Positions 1 through 11,683 are shown, counted from the stretch's first letter. The stretch: DNA of 64,000 nucleotides from Capillidium heterosporum (GCA_016630905.1 WBMQ01000002.1:310001-374000); one strand, 5' to 3'. Numbers and translations: made by a program. Notes: a model not told the origin generated them from the sequence alone.

Positions 1-328
1 TTGACATAATCTTCAACTAAGGGCACGAATTTGGTATTAATTTCGACTTCTATGGTTTTGAGGTTAGCTTCCACTTTTTGAGCTTCAGTCAAGATTTTAG
101 GTTTCTGTTCCTAATTATGAAAAGGAAATTTTGATGGGGATTTAGGATGTCTATTTTAAAAGTAAAAGTACCTTGGTGGTGAACAAACGTTGGAAAACTA
201 TAAAGGTGACAACTGGGATGACCAAATACTTCAAGTATTCTGTCCAATCCTATGTAGAGAATGAAATTGTAAAGAGAATATTAGTTTTCTATGGGTGCAG
301 ACATTTAGCTTACTTGAGGTAGTTCCAT
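1..328 (-). CDS. Small single-pass membrane protein, partial (runs off left edge)
   Basis: Three exons can be read on the minus strand: 328-314, 249-172 and 110-1. Both introns have GT...AG ends, and the frame is kept across both junctions. The first exon codes for only five residues (MELPQ). The second begins DWTEYLKYL and contains one hydrophobic segment ending near VFQR, which looks like a membrane anchor. The third is charged and probably helical. About 67 residues are visible and the C-terminus lies outside the window. I do not recognise the family. An N-terminal anchor followed by a charged helix is common in small organelle-membrane proteins, but no function can be assigned. It is divergent from the cyclo-ligase gene, with about 257 bases between the two start codons. 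Confidence 0.55.
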
Positions 329-585
329 CGTATACAAATACAGATTGTCGAATTGTTGAAAGCCTACTTGAACTAAAGTTGAAATTGCAAAGTGTAACTT
401 TCCCATTCATCCATTCAAATAAAAGCTAAAAATAGGTTATTGCATCATTTCAGATTCTCATCAAAGGTTCTTTTGGAAGATTGAAGGATTTATGACGAGT
501 TTATCAAGAGCCCTACCAAACTTCTAAACCAGAAACAGCAGAACATCAGTCTAACTGCCTAATTTAACTTTTGAAATCAACGACC

Positions 586-1418
586 ATGACCCAAAGCTTG
601 ACAAAACTTGAACTACGTAAACAACTGAGAAAATCATTGAAGAGCTTAACTCAACCCAATTTAAAAGCCCAAAGTGAAAAGATAGTTGTTAATTTACTAA
701 ATACCCGCCAACTACAAGATGCTACTACAGTAAGTTTGTATTTGAATATGCCCGATTCAGAAGTTCAAACTAGTGAATTGTTAAAGGCTTTGTTGGATTT
801 AGGTATGCATGTTGTTTTTATATTTACTTTATTGAGTTTTGATGTTTTTATTTATAGGTAAAAAGTGCTTCATACCACTGTGCACTAAAGATACTATGAC
901 TATGGTCCATATCCCTAATTACACTACCTATTTAAATTTACCGGAAAACAATTGGAAGATTAAGGAACCTACCAAAGAAATGAACTTGCTGGATAGTTTG
1001 TATATTTTACTTTCTTAAACTAAACATCTATAATTAGGTTTTACATTGGAAAAGAACTTAGATGTGATTATTGTCCCAGGTAAGGTATATAGCTTTTATT
1101 CAATCTCTTATATTCTTTAGGCCTAGGTTTCGACAGGTATAAGAATCGACTAGGTCATGGTAAAGGGTAGGTATTTTAGCGTATTGGGTATATTTATTTA
1201 GCAATGTCATTTTAGCTACTACGACAAATTCTTCAAGAGGTGTCTTGATACCTACGGTTCCTACCCCACTACAAGTACATTTAAATTGATGTGTTGGTTT
1301 ATTAATTTTTATAGTTGGGCTTGCTTTAGATGAGCAGTTGGTAGACGAACCTTTAGTTTGTGAACCTTGGGATATTAAGTTGGACCAAGTTATCTTCCCC
1401 GGCAAAGTTGTAAGTTAA
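586..1418 (+). CDS. 5-formyltetrahydrofolate cyclo-ligase
   Basis: It converts 5-formyltetrahydrofolate to 5,10-methenyltetrahydrofolate with ATP. I start at ATG 586 (MTQSLTKLELRKQLRK), not at an upstream in-frame TTG. The N-terminal helix is typical of the family. It is followed by TVSLYLNMPDSEVQT, KKCFIPLCTKD and VPGLGFDRYKNRLGHGKG YYD, the glycine-rich ATP/phosphate-binding segment. The C-terminal LALDEQLV segment also fits. Five short introns interrupt it: roughly 803-857, 996-1037, one after VIIVPG, one after GHGKG, and one near 1300-1318. The frame is consistent across each. The stop at 1416-1418 falls in a GTAAGT donor-like sequence, so the last few residues could differ. The length, about 200 residues, is normal. 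Confidence in the family is high; exact splice sites are inferred. Confidence 0.88.
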
Positions 1419-3203
1419 ACTAGTAAAGTTTTCATTGTTTTATAATAGCCTACCTTTTCTAAGCTATTTATTGTTCATAGTAGCGTACAATGTTAGCCTG
1501 CCTTATAAAAATGCTATTCTTTCTATGGTAAAGTAACAAGTATTATTAATACATTACCACTATACTATTTTATATAAATATAGTATTTAAAAATAATACT
1601 CTGGATAGAATGTCTCCTCTTCCTAAAAAGTGGGTTCAAATGAACTATATTCAAGCTTTCTACTTTTATCAAGGGGAAGCAGCAACTCAGCTTTATGAAA
1701 CCAGGTTTGTCAATATCAGTTTCTGCAAATGAGAGACTTCTTCCGATTTCCTTTAACTCATCCTTTGATGATTGTTTTTATATTTAAGTAATAAACTTTT
1801 TGTCAAGTATTTCGTACTTGGGGTTTAAAGAGCCAGTTGGAAATAGGAACTATTTTGAACAAAGTACATGCTTCAACCAGTTTAAGTGTCATCTAGCTTC
1901 ACGGATAGCTAAAGCTGGCAAGGTACATTATTTAATTTAAACCTACTTCGATAACGACAGCTATCAGCACAGTAATTTCAAATCAAAGTAGTAGTAGCTC
2001 TCTATTAACCAGATCTATAAATGTTAACAAAACCACATTTTAAATTTCCTCCCTCTATCCAAGACTATACCAAGGAGTTATAAAAGGTATGGGTTTCATT
2101 GTAATTGAATACTTTTATTAGAAATCCTTTCAACATATGCTTCAAAAGTTTATTGCAGGAGTGTAAGTGTATAAATTATATAGCATGCTATTTAAAAACA
2201 GAATCTAGTCAAACGACATTATTTGGCAAGTTCTCTTGCATTACATACTTCAAATTTACATTGCAGTTAGTTGCCATGTAGAAATTGTTTTGAAATTCTC
2301 TAGTCATCAAAAGTTTGATGAAGCTCTCATTCTTCAACATCCTTGAAATAGAAATAATAGCAGATACTTTATAGTAGTTGACATTCCACTTGGAGGGTTT
2401 GATTTTAAACGCAAACTTAGTTGTATTTATCAAATTTGCTTAATAAAAGCTGATGTCAACGTATCTATTGATTTCGGTTGTGCTCGTACTTATGTTGTAG
2501 GTCACCAAAATTTTAAGCATACCGTACCTTTTGACAAGTACATTGGCTGGTAGGATAGACAGATTATATAAAAGTTATATATATATTCCTCAAACTCTTT
2601 TTATCAAAACTTGTGAATGCTATATAATACAAAATTTCTACTATTTTACATTAACCGTGCTTCTAAAGCTTAAAGCTAATGTTGGCGACCTACAGCCTAA
2701 TTCCTTCAATTTAATTTAGAGTTCACTATAAACTGGATAGTGCCATAGCGGTTAACTTTTGTGCCATGATTATCTGCTATTCTTGACTTATTTAACGAGA
2801 TATAAGGATTGTTTTTTCAAAATAGCTTGAGATCTACAATTAGCAGTAGAGATAGCTATCCACTTTTACTGTGTAGGGCCGAACTTACCAGCTGACAATA
2901 CTAATTGCTTGACTTTCTTTGGTATTATATAAATCTAAAACTTAAATTTCAATATAGATATGCCTGCGAGATGGTGATATAGTGGCTATATAGCCTTACT
3001 TCATTGATCATTTGTAATATAATCGGTTCCTCACTATGAAATTGAAGTTTGTAGATGGAAAAATCTATAAATAGATATGACGCTTTCCAACTCAAAATTT
3101 ACCAAGTCATATCCGAACAAAGATGAAAACTTAATTCAACTTTGCCATCATTCTCGACTTAAACCTCATAATGAGAAAGATCGCTTATAGCATGCTGGAA
3201 TGG
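1419..3203. other. Gene-poor stretch
   Basis: AT-rich with many stops in all frames. The only noticeable open piece is a 41-codon run from ATG 1610 to 1732 on the plus strand, which resembles nothing I know. No supported gene. Confidence 0.5.
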
Positions 3204-3210
3204 TATATAA
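3204..3210 (+). promoter_or_regulatory. TATA box of the CsbD-domain gene
   Basis: TATATAA lies 60 bases before the ATG at 3270, a normal spacing for a strong, inducible fungal promoter. No repeated upstream element was recognised. Confidence 0.5.
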
Positions 3211-3269
3211 TAACGAGGAAACATCAGCTTTGAGAATTATAAAACAAGATACAAATAAGCAATATTAAG

Positions 3270-4637
3270 ATGAATCCTACTACCTACGAATCCACAGCCT
3301 CTAACCGACTTAACAACTCGTTAAACTCGAAAGACCAATACCCTAACGCAACCAATCTAAACGTTGGAGATAATCCCATTGCATCAAGTAACACTTCCAA
3401 CCACTCTACTGTTGGTTCACTATCCACTGCTAACGATACTACCGGTCATGATATTAATGGAAATCACCGTAATGCTGGATTTTCCAGTACCGGGAATACT
3501 CATCACGTCGGTGCTCACAATGTAAACAATAACTTAACTGGCCAACATGCCGGAAACTATTCAACTAACCAACATTCTGATGTCAAGAACAACGTTGACA
3601 ACTTAGTTGGCCATCATGCCGGTACCCATAATACAACTGACAACTTGAACGGCCACAATATAGCGAATCAGTATCCTGCTACCACTCATAATGTATCGGA
3701 AGGATTGACTGGCCACTACAGTGGAAATCAATCCAGCAACTCAAACAACCCTCTCCATAACACTCATGGAGCTACTACCAGCCATTCCAACAACGTTAAG
3801 GACAAGGTTATCGGTAATCCCAATAATAACGGAGCTTTAGCTGCCAATTCTCACAAGTACTCTGGGTTAGAAGGACGTGATGGCCATTTAAATAGTCACG
3901 GCGCTGTTACTGGTGGTTTAGAAAACAAACATTCAGCCGCTAGTACAGTCACTGATCCTAACAGCCGTTTAGACAAGGACAACAAGGGTATACAGAGTTC
4001 AAGCATCAGTACCCCATTTGCTGCTAGTATGGGTATTGCTGGGCCAGGTTTAGCACCACAAGTTACTGGGCTGTGTACTGGTAGTAAAGGGGTAGCCGGA
4101 AATCTGACAGAAGACCCCCTTGTCACTCACAACACCTCAGTTAACAAAGATAATATTCATATTGCCGATCATAATACTACTGCACACGCTAAAAATGATT
4201 ATCACACTAGTCACAACAACGGGTTAAACGGTAAAGATAGCCACCATGCTGTTGGTCATAACAGCGATCATACAAGTCACAACACTGGACTAAACGGTAG
4301 AGATAACCACCATATCGCTGGCCAAAGTACTACTTCCCACAACCAAACTGGGCATATTTCTGATTACAAAAATGGTCTAAACGGTAAAGATAACCATAAT
4401 GTCATCGGTCAGAACAACCACCCTAGTACTACCACCAACCCCATCCATCCATCTGATGTAAAACCTAGTAAAGTTGGTGGTACTGTCGATAAGTTGAAAG
4501 GTACGGTACAAGAAGGCCTAGGTAAAACTTTCAACAAGCCTGCCATGGTAGAGGCGGGCCAGGAGACCAAATTGGAAGGCCAAGCTAAGATCGAAGCTGC
4601 TAAGCTTGAAAAGGAGAGGCAGAGCATCCTACACTAA
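3270..4637 (+). CDS. His/Asn/Gly-rich hydrophilic protein with C-terminal CsbD-like domain
   Basis: An uninterrupted 455-residue reading frame. Residues 1 to about 395 are low-complexity and almost free of hydrophobic residues. They are rich in Asn, His, Gly, Ser and Thr, with many NH, HH and GH pairs, and look intrinsically disordered. Around residues 305-395 an imperfect repeat recurs three times around the core GLNGKD / GLNGRD followed by HH or HN. The last 55 residues (GGTVDKLKGTVQEGLGK, then an AGQETKLEGQAK helix) match the CsbD family, small stress-induced proteins of bacteria and fungi. CsbD proteins are normally 60-80 residues, so this is a very long extension. A hydrophilin-like stress-protection role is inferred from composition, and the His density could bind metal. 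No introns and a good TATA box suggest strong induction. Confidence 0.75.
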   Translation: MNPTTYESTASNRLNNSLNSKDQYPNATNLNVGDNPIASSNTSNHSTVGSLSTANDTTGHDINGNHRNAGFSSTGNTHHVGAHNVNNNLTGQHAGNYSTNQHSDVKNNVDNLVGHHAGTHNTTDNLNGHNIANQYPATTHNVSEGLTGHYSGNQSSNSNNPLHNTHGATTSHSNNVKDKVIGNPNNNGALAANSHKYSGLEGRDGHLNSHGAVTGGLENKHSAASTVTDPNSRLDKDNKGIQSSSISTPFAASMGIAGPGLAPQVTGLCTGSKGVAGNLTEDPLVTHNTSVNKDNIHIADHNTTAHAKNDYHTSHNNGLNGKDSHHAVGHNSDHTSHNTGLNGRDNHHIAGQSTTSHNQTGHISDYKNGLNGKDNHNVIGQNNHPSTTTNPIHPSDVKPSKVGGTVDKLKGTVQEGLGKTFNKPAMVEAGQETKLEGQAKIEAAKLEKERQSILH

Positions 4638-4769
4638 GTTTATAGTTTGTAAATAAAGACATTCAATAAATAATTTAAAATTTAGCTGTGCATTTTAGAA
4701 TAAGTTTAGTAATATTGAGTTAAATCTATGTCTATTTTAGTAGACTGATCTCTATAACTCCATCTTCTA

Positions 4770-5950
4770 GTCGAATGTCTCCCTTCTTGAATGCTTTCGG
4801 TTATGAAGCAATTTTCCGAGTGAGAGTAGGTCTAAATATAAGGGCTATCAACACAGAATCAGAGATGTTGGAAACTTCCAAAGCCATCAAGTTGAAGGTA
4901 GTTGCTAAGCAGGTAAAATTTTTAAGCTTTTCAGAGTTGACATCTGATCCTTGAGCTTTCAATTCATCAAGGCAGGTGTTGAGTTTCAAGTTATAGCTGT
5001 GGTTCTTCCTATCAATACCAAATTCCAGCCGGTACAAGGTGATTAGTTTAGACAAAAAAGTACAGTTGCATCGGCCAACTTGTCGAGTCAGTACAACGTC
5101 AATTTCTGTAACGATACGAGGTTGAAATAAACACTTGAAAACTCAGCTTGTATTTCAAGTTCTTTCAAGCTGGGTAGCTTGATAAACAGTACTGAAGTTA
5201 AATCTTCACCTTTGCTACAAAGTTGACGTCCAACTTTGAAAGGCGAACGAATTCCTAGATCCCCACCAAGTCTAATTTGATTCTATGGACTACAAAAGTT
5301 TCAAGGCTCAGCCATGAATCTGGTGTAAAAATTATATCAGGGAGGTGCCCTGAATTCATAAGTTCAAGTTGGGTGATGTTCGAGAAGTTGAAAGGGTGCA
5401 AGAATTTAGGCAGGCGAGTTGAACTTGCATCTGTGGAGATAATATACTTCAAGTTTAAGCTTCTTGAGATTTGGGAAGGTTGGTAGGTTAATAGAAGAGA
5501 GATTCATTTCAACTTCGTTGACATAGAGTTCCAGGGCGATGAAGTTAAGAAGCCCTTTGTGTATGATGATGATAAGTATTTGTGGAATAGGTTCCCCATT
5601 ATACCGCCCCCAAACTGCAAGTAAATTTAAAGCGAGCATCGGAATCCATTCTCAAGTAATGGGTTGATAATTTTCAAATTTAAGGATCTGAGCCGGAAAC
5701 GAGTTTTCGATGTATTTGAGAATATTTGAATATATGTGAATGCTCTACAATTTTAGATAAATCAATCCTGGTATTAAAAAGCATTTTAGTATATTGGGCC
5801 TATCTCCGTAGTAGCTGATAGCTAGATCCTTTACATTTAAGAGGCCATTCAACTCAGCTTCCATTGCTTCGTTTGATGAAGCACTTACAAAGTACGATTT
5901 AGCCTTCTAAATCTTTTTGGGCTGTCATGTAATGGCCTTTCAAAATACTT
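4770..5950 (-). pseudogene. Decayed leucine-rich-repeat (RNI-like) gene
   Basis: On the minus strand, leucine-rich repeats appear in order but in changing frames. Examples are NVKDLAISYYGDRPN near 5830, FPNLKKLKLEVYY near 5460, FSNITQLELMNSGHLP near 5360, LPSLKELEIQ then VSLQKLTLY near 5150, and a last piece 5055-4801. Frames shift at about 5447 and again near 5220. An in-frame stop follows LQKLTLY near 5100. The repeat pattern fits the RNI-like/F-box proteins abundant in these fungi. Several stops and shifts make it a pseudogene, not a spliced gene. One shift can be placed at a CTT-G, but its position is not fixed by homology. Confidence 0.55.
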
Positions 5951-6610
5951 CACATTTACAATATCCTGGCAGCACCCAATAAAATTAGTGAATTAGTTGA
6001 AAGCTATATCGTTTATCCTGGAAAGTAATTGATTCTTTATACGACGTGTATATTTATCGGCTATAGGTACCTTTTCTTTTATAAGAAGCCAATGCTCATC
6101 CTCATTTACATATTTAGGGTTGATATCTGGTAAAAGTTTGATACGATTGATGGTGGAATATAACATTGATAGCGAAACTTGATAGAACAATCGGTTTCTA
6201 AAAGAGAATGTAAAACGTCAATCACCTTCATATACATAAAGTAAAGGAGGTAGCACTTGAGTTAAATACATAGTATACACTACTTATATACAGAAAATAC
6301 TATTCATTTGTGTTTAAAATACCTTTGGATCAAATGTATTTAAGGGCTTTTTCCAAACTGATGGTATGGTTGATAGCATACTTGATTTGAAGTGTCATTA
6401 TTCTTTAAAGTTAATATAACTATAAAGTAAAACTAGAATATATGCTTAAATAATCGAATATATATTGTGAATGAATTTCATATATAGTATTTCTCAAGTA
6501 TTCAAATGGTCTAAGGGTTGATAGATTATAGCTGCTACTTATAGTACACCCTTGAAGCTTAAATTCTAATAGCCACCTTAGAGCTGGAAGACTACATACC
6601 TTCATCATTT
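5951..6610 (-). pseudogene. Possible further leucine-rich-repeat fragments
   Basis: Two minus-strand open pieces, 6190-5993 and 6608-6420. The second has a repeat-like LPALRWLLEFKLQGC followed by LRPFEYLRN. The first is charged and of uncertain origin. Neither has an acceptable start or end, and stops separate them. They may be the 5' part of the decayed gene next door or another relic. Confidence 0.3.
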
Positions 6611-7040
6611 AGTCAAATTTTTAAGTCTTTCCAGCTTTCTCAATGTTAGTGAATTGCAGCTTTTAGACATTAGTCAATCTGGTGAATCTGAAGCAACGCT
6701 ATATTATTTACTAAAGCTTGAAGTCCAAGTTATAAATATTATATATTTTAAAATTAGTAGTATTGGAAAATTTGTGTATCTAAAGAAATTGATTCTTGGC
6801 TATATCGGCAAAGTTATCCAACATTTCTTTCATAGCTTCTTCACCGGATTGCTCAATTTAAAGAAACTTGAATTGGAAGGTATGTTACTAAACAAATGTT
6901 TTGATTTCGTATCGGCCGTATAACTACAGGCATTGTAATTGATCAAAGTCTATACAGCAATCAATATAGTGCTAACCTTTTTAGCCAAGCTAAAAACCTT
7001 ACACAAGCTGTATATTGATGTGAGTCAGAACAAATGCAAC
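6611..7040 (+). pseudogene. Leucine-rich-repeat gene relic, plus strand
   Basis: A plus-strand stretch encodes SELQLLDIS, then VYLKKLILGYIGK and LLNLKKLELEGM up to a stop at 6921. After the stop, in another frame, comes LAKLKTLHKLYIDVSQN (about 6985-7030). This is the same type of repeat as the minus-strand relics on its left, but in opposite orientation. There is no convincing start or complete repeat domain, so I call it a fragment. Confidence 0.45.
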
Positions 7041-7738
7041 GACTATAGCTGACGTAATGCCTATTTCGATAGCTTGGAGATCAAGGATCCTAAAAATAGG
7101 GCCTGGTTCAATAAGTTTTTCTTCCCAAACTACTAAATCTGACTGCTTTAAATGTTTATTGTACTATAAAAGGCTGGTTCTTGAAGTCGACACCTATACT
7201 CACTGCTAAAATGAAAACTCCAAGAGGTCACTAAGTTTAGAGGAAATGGAATCGATGTTTTAGTTATTAAAGGTATAAGCATTAATTAAGCTTATAGTAC
7301 ATTAAATATTCAGCTATTTATATCAGGGATATTTATAATAGATATATAAAAACCAGACATATCTCATACATATATTTTTAGAGAAATATAACCAAGCATT
7401 TCAAAGATATCTTTGATGAAAGGATAAAGGATAACCAGCAGCAGTATTTTAAACGAGTTAACGCAACTTAGTAACCTACAGGTTATTGTGATACTAAATA
7501 TAAGTTTATAAATTCCAATAAAAGCTGTTGATTTTACCATCCCTTACATAAATATATGTTTATCAATATTACTTAAACTTATACATATTGAATAGTTCTA
7601 TGGGGTATTTGGAAATAGACGAACTTAAACAAAGCTATTGATAAGACCAGATAATTTACTTAGGAAAGCTGGATAGCTAGATGAAATTGGGGGCCAAAGG
7701 TACGAAATCCAAACTTCAGAGCGATAGGCACTTGAACC
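7041..7738. other. Intergenic, nothing supported
   Basis: AT-rich with frequent stops. It contains the 3' flank of the carrier gene. No gene or clear repeat seen. Confidence 0.5.
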
Positions 7739-9198
7739 TTAGATTTGTCCTTTACGGACCTTGATATCGGTAGCGTGGTGGCGATGAACATTGCCGTAGT
7801 TGCCATACAAGTTGCTGCCCTGATTGTAGCTGGGGTAACGGCCCTGGAACTGATTGCCAGCACCAATGGATCTACCACGTAGGGAGTACAGCAGCTGTAA
7901 GGTGTACTGGAAGAGACCCTCCTTGACGGTAGCTACAATGGCAGCCGAGAGCATGGACTGCAGGAGTTTGGAGGCAATACCCTTGTAGAGGCCTTGGAAA
8001 CCTTCACGCTTGATGATCTTCTTCAAGCTGTCATACAAGGTCTCGTAGCGGATACTGTCGTCGGATGAAGACTGGCGTAACTGCATACGGGTCTTAACTA
8101 CCCTAAGTAAAAAAGTTAAAATTAGTTGGAATCCTTAAAAGTTACAGGTAGGGGTAGGTCAAGGTAGTAGCAATGAGCTTGGAGATGGCTCCCAACCAAA
8201 AGTAGTGGAAACTGTTCAAGCTATTGCGCCCGTTGAGCAGCTGCTTGGACTGCTCGAACAAGGTGTTCTGGATGATGGGGTTGACCACCAAGACTAAGGA
8301 AGGTACAATACCTTGCCATAAAGCGAGAGGTCCATCCTCTTTGAAGAGGTAGTAGAGGGCCTGGAAGACATTCAGATTCTTAACCTCCTTCTTGTTGTCC
8401 ACGTCCTCGTTCTCGTCCAAGCTTTGACGTCCGGTCGCCATACGGGTCTAATATAACGGACATTAGCTTAAGAAAACTAGGATTCAGTTCGATTACGTTT
8501 ACTACCCAGATTGGGTTGGTGATTACAACCGTTGCTACACCTAATTGAAGATTTAGTATACAGAAGCTATAGGCATAATTTGTACCGGCAATCGCATTGG
8601 CCAAAATATCCTGGAAGGGGTTGATCTGCTTACGGCTGTTGGCCTTCTCCAAGCCGGATTTAGCAAACTCGTAAAAGTAGTAGTAGACCCCTAAATTGAA
8701 CAAAAGTCAACTAGAGATCGAAAGGTGTAAACTATATACCGTTGTTGAGGGCAATGCCTAAAAGTGCTGAGTCTAATCCACTATTGTACATAGCAAACAT
8801 TGATTAGTAATTGTTGGTGACAACGGTGGCTTACGAATAAAGCCCAAAGACTCCTTCCTTGTCGACAATCTTCTTGATGGCATCAACGGTACCCTAAAAT
8901 TGATTTACTATGAGCGAATAGTACCGATATAACTATTTACTTGGTAGGTCTTTGATCCAGTGTTGTGTTGGATCTGTAGTCTGGATGAAACGTTGTTCAA
9001 GGGGTAGGTTAACAACATAGATATGATGCCACCACCAGCACCTAAATGCATATATCAATAACAGTATCTCATATAGTGATTTGCAAAGTTGGAAGGGTAA
9101 ATAAATGCAACTGTGTGCTCTATAGATAAGGCTAAAAGGTTGAAACGTAAAAATAGTCTAGAGTCTGTACCCGATAAAGCATGAGCTAAGTTGTCCAT
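7739..9198 (-). CDS. Peroxisomal-type adenine nucleotide carrier (mitochondrial carrier family)
   Basis: Seven exons on the minus strand keep frame exactly: 9198-9171, 9041-8941, 8893-8835, 8780-8740, 8690-8497, 8447-8146 and 8102-7739, giving 362 residues. The start MDNLAHALSGAGGGIISM is characteristic of the PMP47/PMP34/Ant1 group. Each third carries the carrier signature with the conserved proline: TYPLNNVSSRLQ, NPIWVVNTRM and YPYLVVKTRMQ. NPIWVVNTRM is typical of peroxisomal members. The family is known to exchange ATP, ADP or AMP (or CoA/NAD) across the peroxisomal membrane for fatty-acid activation. The tail after the last helix is Gly/Tyr/Asn-rich and basic, and longer than I would expect. 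Substrate is inferred from family. Confidence 0.9.
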
Positions 9199-10856
9199 AA
9201 TTGTTTTGTTGTAATGTCTGTTGAGTTAGGTATTCGAGTAGGAAAATAGAGGAAAGAGATGTTTGCAGTTTAAAATTTTGAAAAGTTGACTCAAAGTTGT
9301 TTTTTAGGATTGTAAGGCTTAAGTTCTACCTTTATCAAAGCTATCCTTTAAACCTATTAGCAAGGGTTGCTATTACTTAGCTGACGTGATCATAAATTTA
9401 AAGGGTAAGGCAGGGGCTACTTTTATCATCGGCCATCCCAGTTTTTAAGAAAATTTATATGGGAGCTGACGTAAGTTTACAAGTTGAACTTTCAATTCGT
9501 CCCGAATTAACTTTATACATTGAGTTATATTTGAACATAGATATGCATTTACTATTGGACATTAGCATGCTGGAACATATATTTTGACGAATTACGGTAG
9601 GGTATTGTAGTTTAGATTTTTCGGATGATCTAAAGTTGCACATCCTATAGGTTACCACGGTCAATCGAATTAGACACTTATAATGAAGACAAGGAACTTT
9701 TATCTAAAAGTATATTGAATGTGGCAACTAATCTAGAACACAAGTCCAAAAACCTTTGAAGATAAACTCCCTGAAGAAAGAATAGGTTCCTTGAAAAAAT
9801 TCTTTGATGACGTTGCAACATTTCTAAGAATAAGTTCGTAAATAGATACCAACATTGCAAATATTGATTACAAGACATATGATTGGATGTATAACCCGCT
9901 TAAATAGTATTCAAGTATGTATTTCAACAACCGGTTTCTAATTTTCATAGTAAATTTATTGTACACCTATTTGACAGGCAACAGGTAAGGATATTGGATT
10001 CTATTAGTTCATTACGTAGACATTGTGGATGGAGAAAGAGCTATAAGTGGCTAGAAGTTTATCAAATTAAGGGAAATGTTGTACAGATTGAATTTCTTTG
10101 ATGCCTTTAAGCCGGTCTAGGTATCTAATTTGGTAAGATAGGTAATCGGTGCTACTTGAATATACTTTGGCTACAAGGAGTTTATAATATGTGGATAGGA
10201 GTTTAATCCAAAGTACTCAACATTGAAGCTTTGATGGTTTGGAAAACAAATTTAATCTATTGAGACAATGCACTGACTAGTCAACCGACATTAATATATT
10301 TCTAAGGGATATGCAGGTGTAGCAAGTTTATAAACCAAGGTCATAGTCCTTGTCCTTACAAGAATAATAGCAAATCTACTCGACTAACTATACAGTTTAA
10401 AAAAGGATATGTACAATCTGATGTCTTACTTTCTAGCCCTAACTTTGCTTGTGCAAATCCCAAGTAGTAGGGAAATTGCCCAGTCATTGTTGCTTTCAGG
10501 TGAAATCAAGTACAAGATGCTCATAAACACGGTTAGAAGTAGAGTTTTCTTATCTATAAAAACGAACTAAAGGTATTTAAATCAAGTTGACTATACTTTT
10601 TGTTGAGTAAACTTACCTAAACTTAGCCAACTGGGATGCATTTAAAAATATAGAGTGGTTATTAGTTTGACATAAATTAGTATCCTACTATAGTACTGGA
10701 ATCTATCAATCTAAATATATATCATTTCTATAAGACTACTATAGCCTTTGGAAAACCCTTGCTCTTACATATACTACCCAATAAAAGTATTTTATAGCAA
10801 AACATAAATTTATACAATATGAACACTGTATAAGACCATTCAATAAAGTTTAGATT
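9199..10856. other. Gene-poor stretch
   Basis: Mostly stop-rich AT DNA. A 50-codon frame from ATG 10421 to 10570 begins with a hydrophobic MSYFLALTLLVQIP but has no other support. Minus-strand open pieces at 9455-9664 and 9678-9878 have no recognisable motif. The carrier promoter lies near 9199-9300. Confidence 0.4.
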
Positions 10857-11683
10857 AAATTTGGCTATGTAATAAATAAATTATGGATATCTATTGGTAG
10901 CTAACTTCAAAAGTAAAGTTAGGGTCGATAATAAACTGATCTCCCTTCTTGGTGATGGCTTTCTTGGGAGCTTCTACCTTCAACATACCTTGGGATTGAC
11001 TCTTCGACTTGGGTAACCCATTCAAAGTCAGAGCTACATTGCCATTGCTCAAGTCCTGTAAATTGAGTTTGTCATCATCGCTCTGTTTCAGCGAGAAGGT
11101 CTTCAGGTTACAGGTAGAGGCGACTGGGCTACATCCTGGGCACAGTTTGTCGATGATTCCACCGATAATGGGACCACGATTGCAAACGTTGCCAAACAAA
11201 CTGTCCAAGAGAGAAGGTAAGTCGGGCTTCTGACCAAACTGGATTCCAAGTTGATTGTTCTGGAGGATGGAGCTTAGGAACGAAGTGAATAGCCCTCCGG
11301 TGAATTTTGCATTGGTGGTGAGGGGATTCTGTTGATTGGTCGGACCGGCCGATACAGATACTGAAGCAACAAGCAAGGTTAAGGCGGATGTGAATTTCAT
11401 AGTGGTTGGAAAGCTATTAGAGTTTATGATTCTTCGATAGCTATAGCTTTGGAGACATTTCGTCGTTTATATGCCTCTTGGCCATGCACCGCCATTTAAT
11501 GGCATGTATGTTTTCTCACATTGGTACTTGGTACGCATGTAGCAACTTTGGAGCCGTTCTATATATAATTCATTATATATGGATATGCAAGGAATGTTAA
11601 AGCGCTGTCTAATGTATTTGATCTTGCAAGATTGAAAGATTATTGTTCTTTTCTATTTATATAAGAAATCTCTGGGTCTAGAT
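10857..11683. repeat. Left arm of an 827-base inverted duplication
   Basis: Reverse-complementing this arm gives the sequence at 17590-18416 with no gaps (paired positions always add to 29273). By eye only three substitutions appear, all in the distal promoter part. The coding segments I compared are identical. The arm holds the secreted-protein gene, about 280 bases of 5' flank and 34 bases of 3' flank. Sequence outside both ends is unrelated. Confidence 0.95.
10891..11400 (-). CDS. Small secreted cysteine-containing protein, copy A
   Basis: A single-exon 169-residue protein. MKFTSALTLLVASVSVSAG is a clear signal peptide, with cleavage likely after about residue 18. The mature part has four cysteines (73, 87, 90, 97), two of them in LCPGCSP, followed by a Ser/Lys/Asp-rich C-terminal half with a beta-like ending (FIIDPNFTFEVSY). 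I do not recognise the family. Secreted and possibly surface-associated is as far as the sequence goes. It is identical in protein sequence to copy B at 17873-18382 on the other strand. It shares the same promoter, so both copies should be expressed alike. Confidence 0.85.
   Translation of the reverse strand: MKFTSALTLLVASVSVSAGPTNQQNPLTTNAKFTGGLFTSFLSSILQNNQLGIQFGQKPDLPSLLDSLFGNVCNRGPIIGGIIDKLCPGCSPVASTCNLKTFSLKQSDDDKLNLQDLSNGNVALTLNGLPKSKSQSQGMLKVEAPKKAITKKGDQFIIDPNFTFEVSYQ

Noticed and set aside
10421-10570. 50-codon frame with a hydrophobic N-terminus
   Set aside because: Only the first dozen residues look like a signal. The rest has no pattern, and the region is full of stops and relics. 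Chance is more likely.
11009-11233. Opposite-strand frames in the two inverted-repeat genes (also 18040-18264)
   Set aside because: They mirror the secreted-protein gene and have no independent support.
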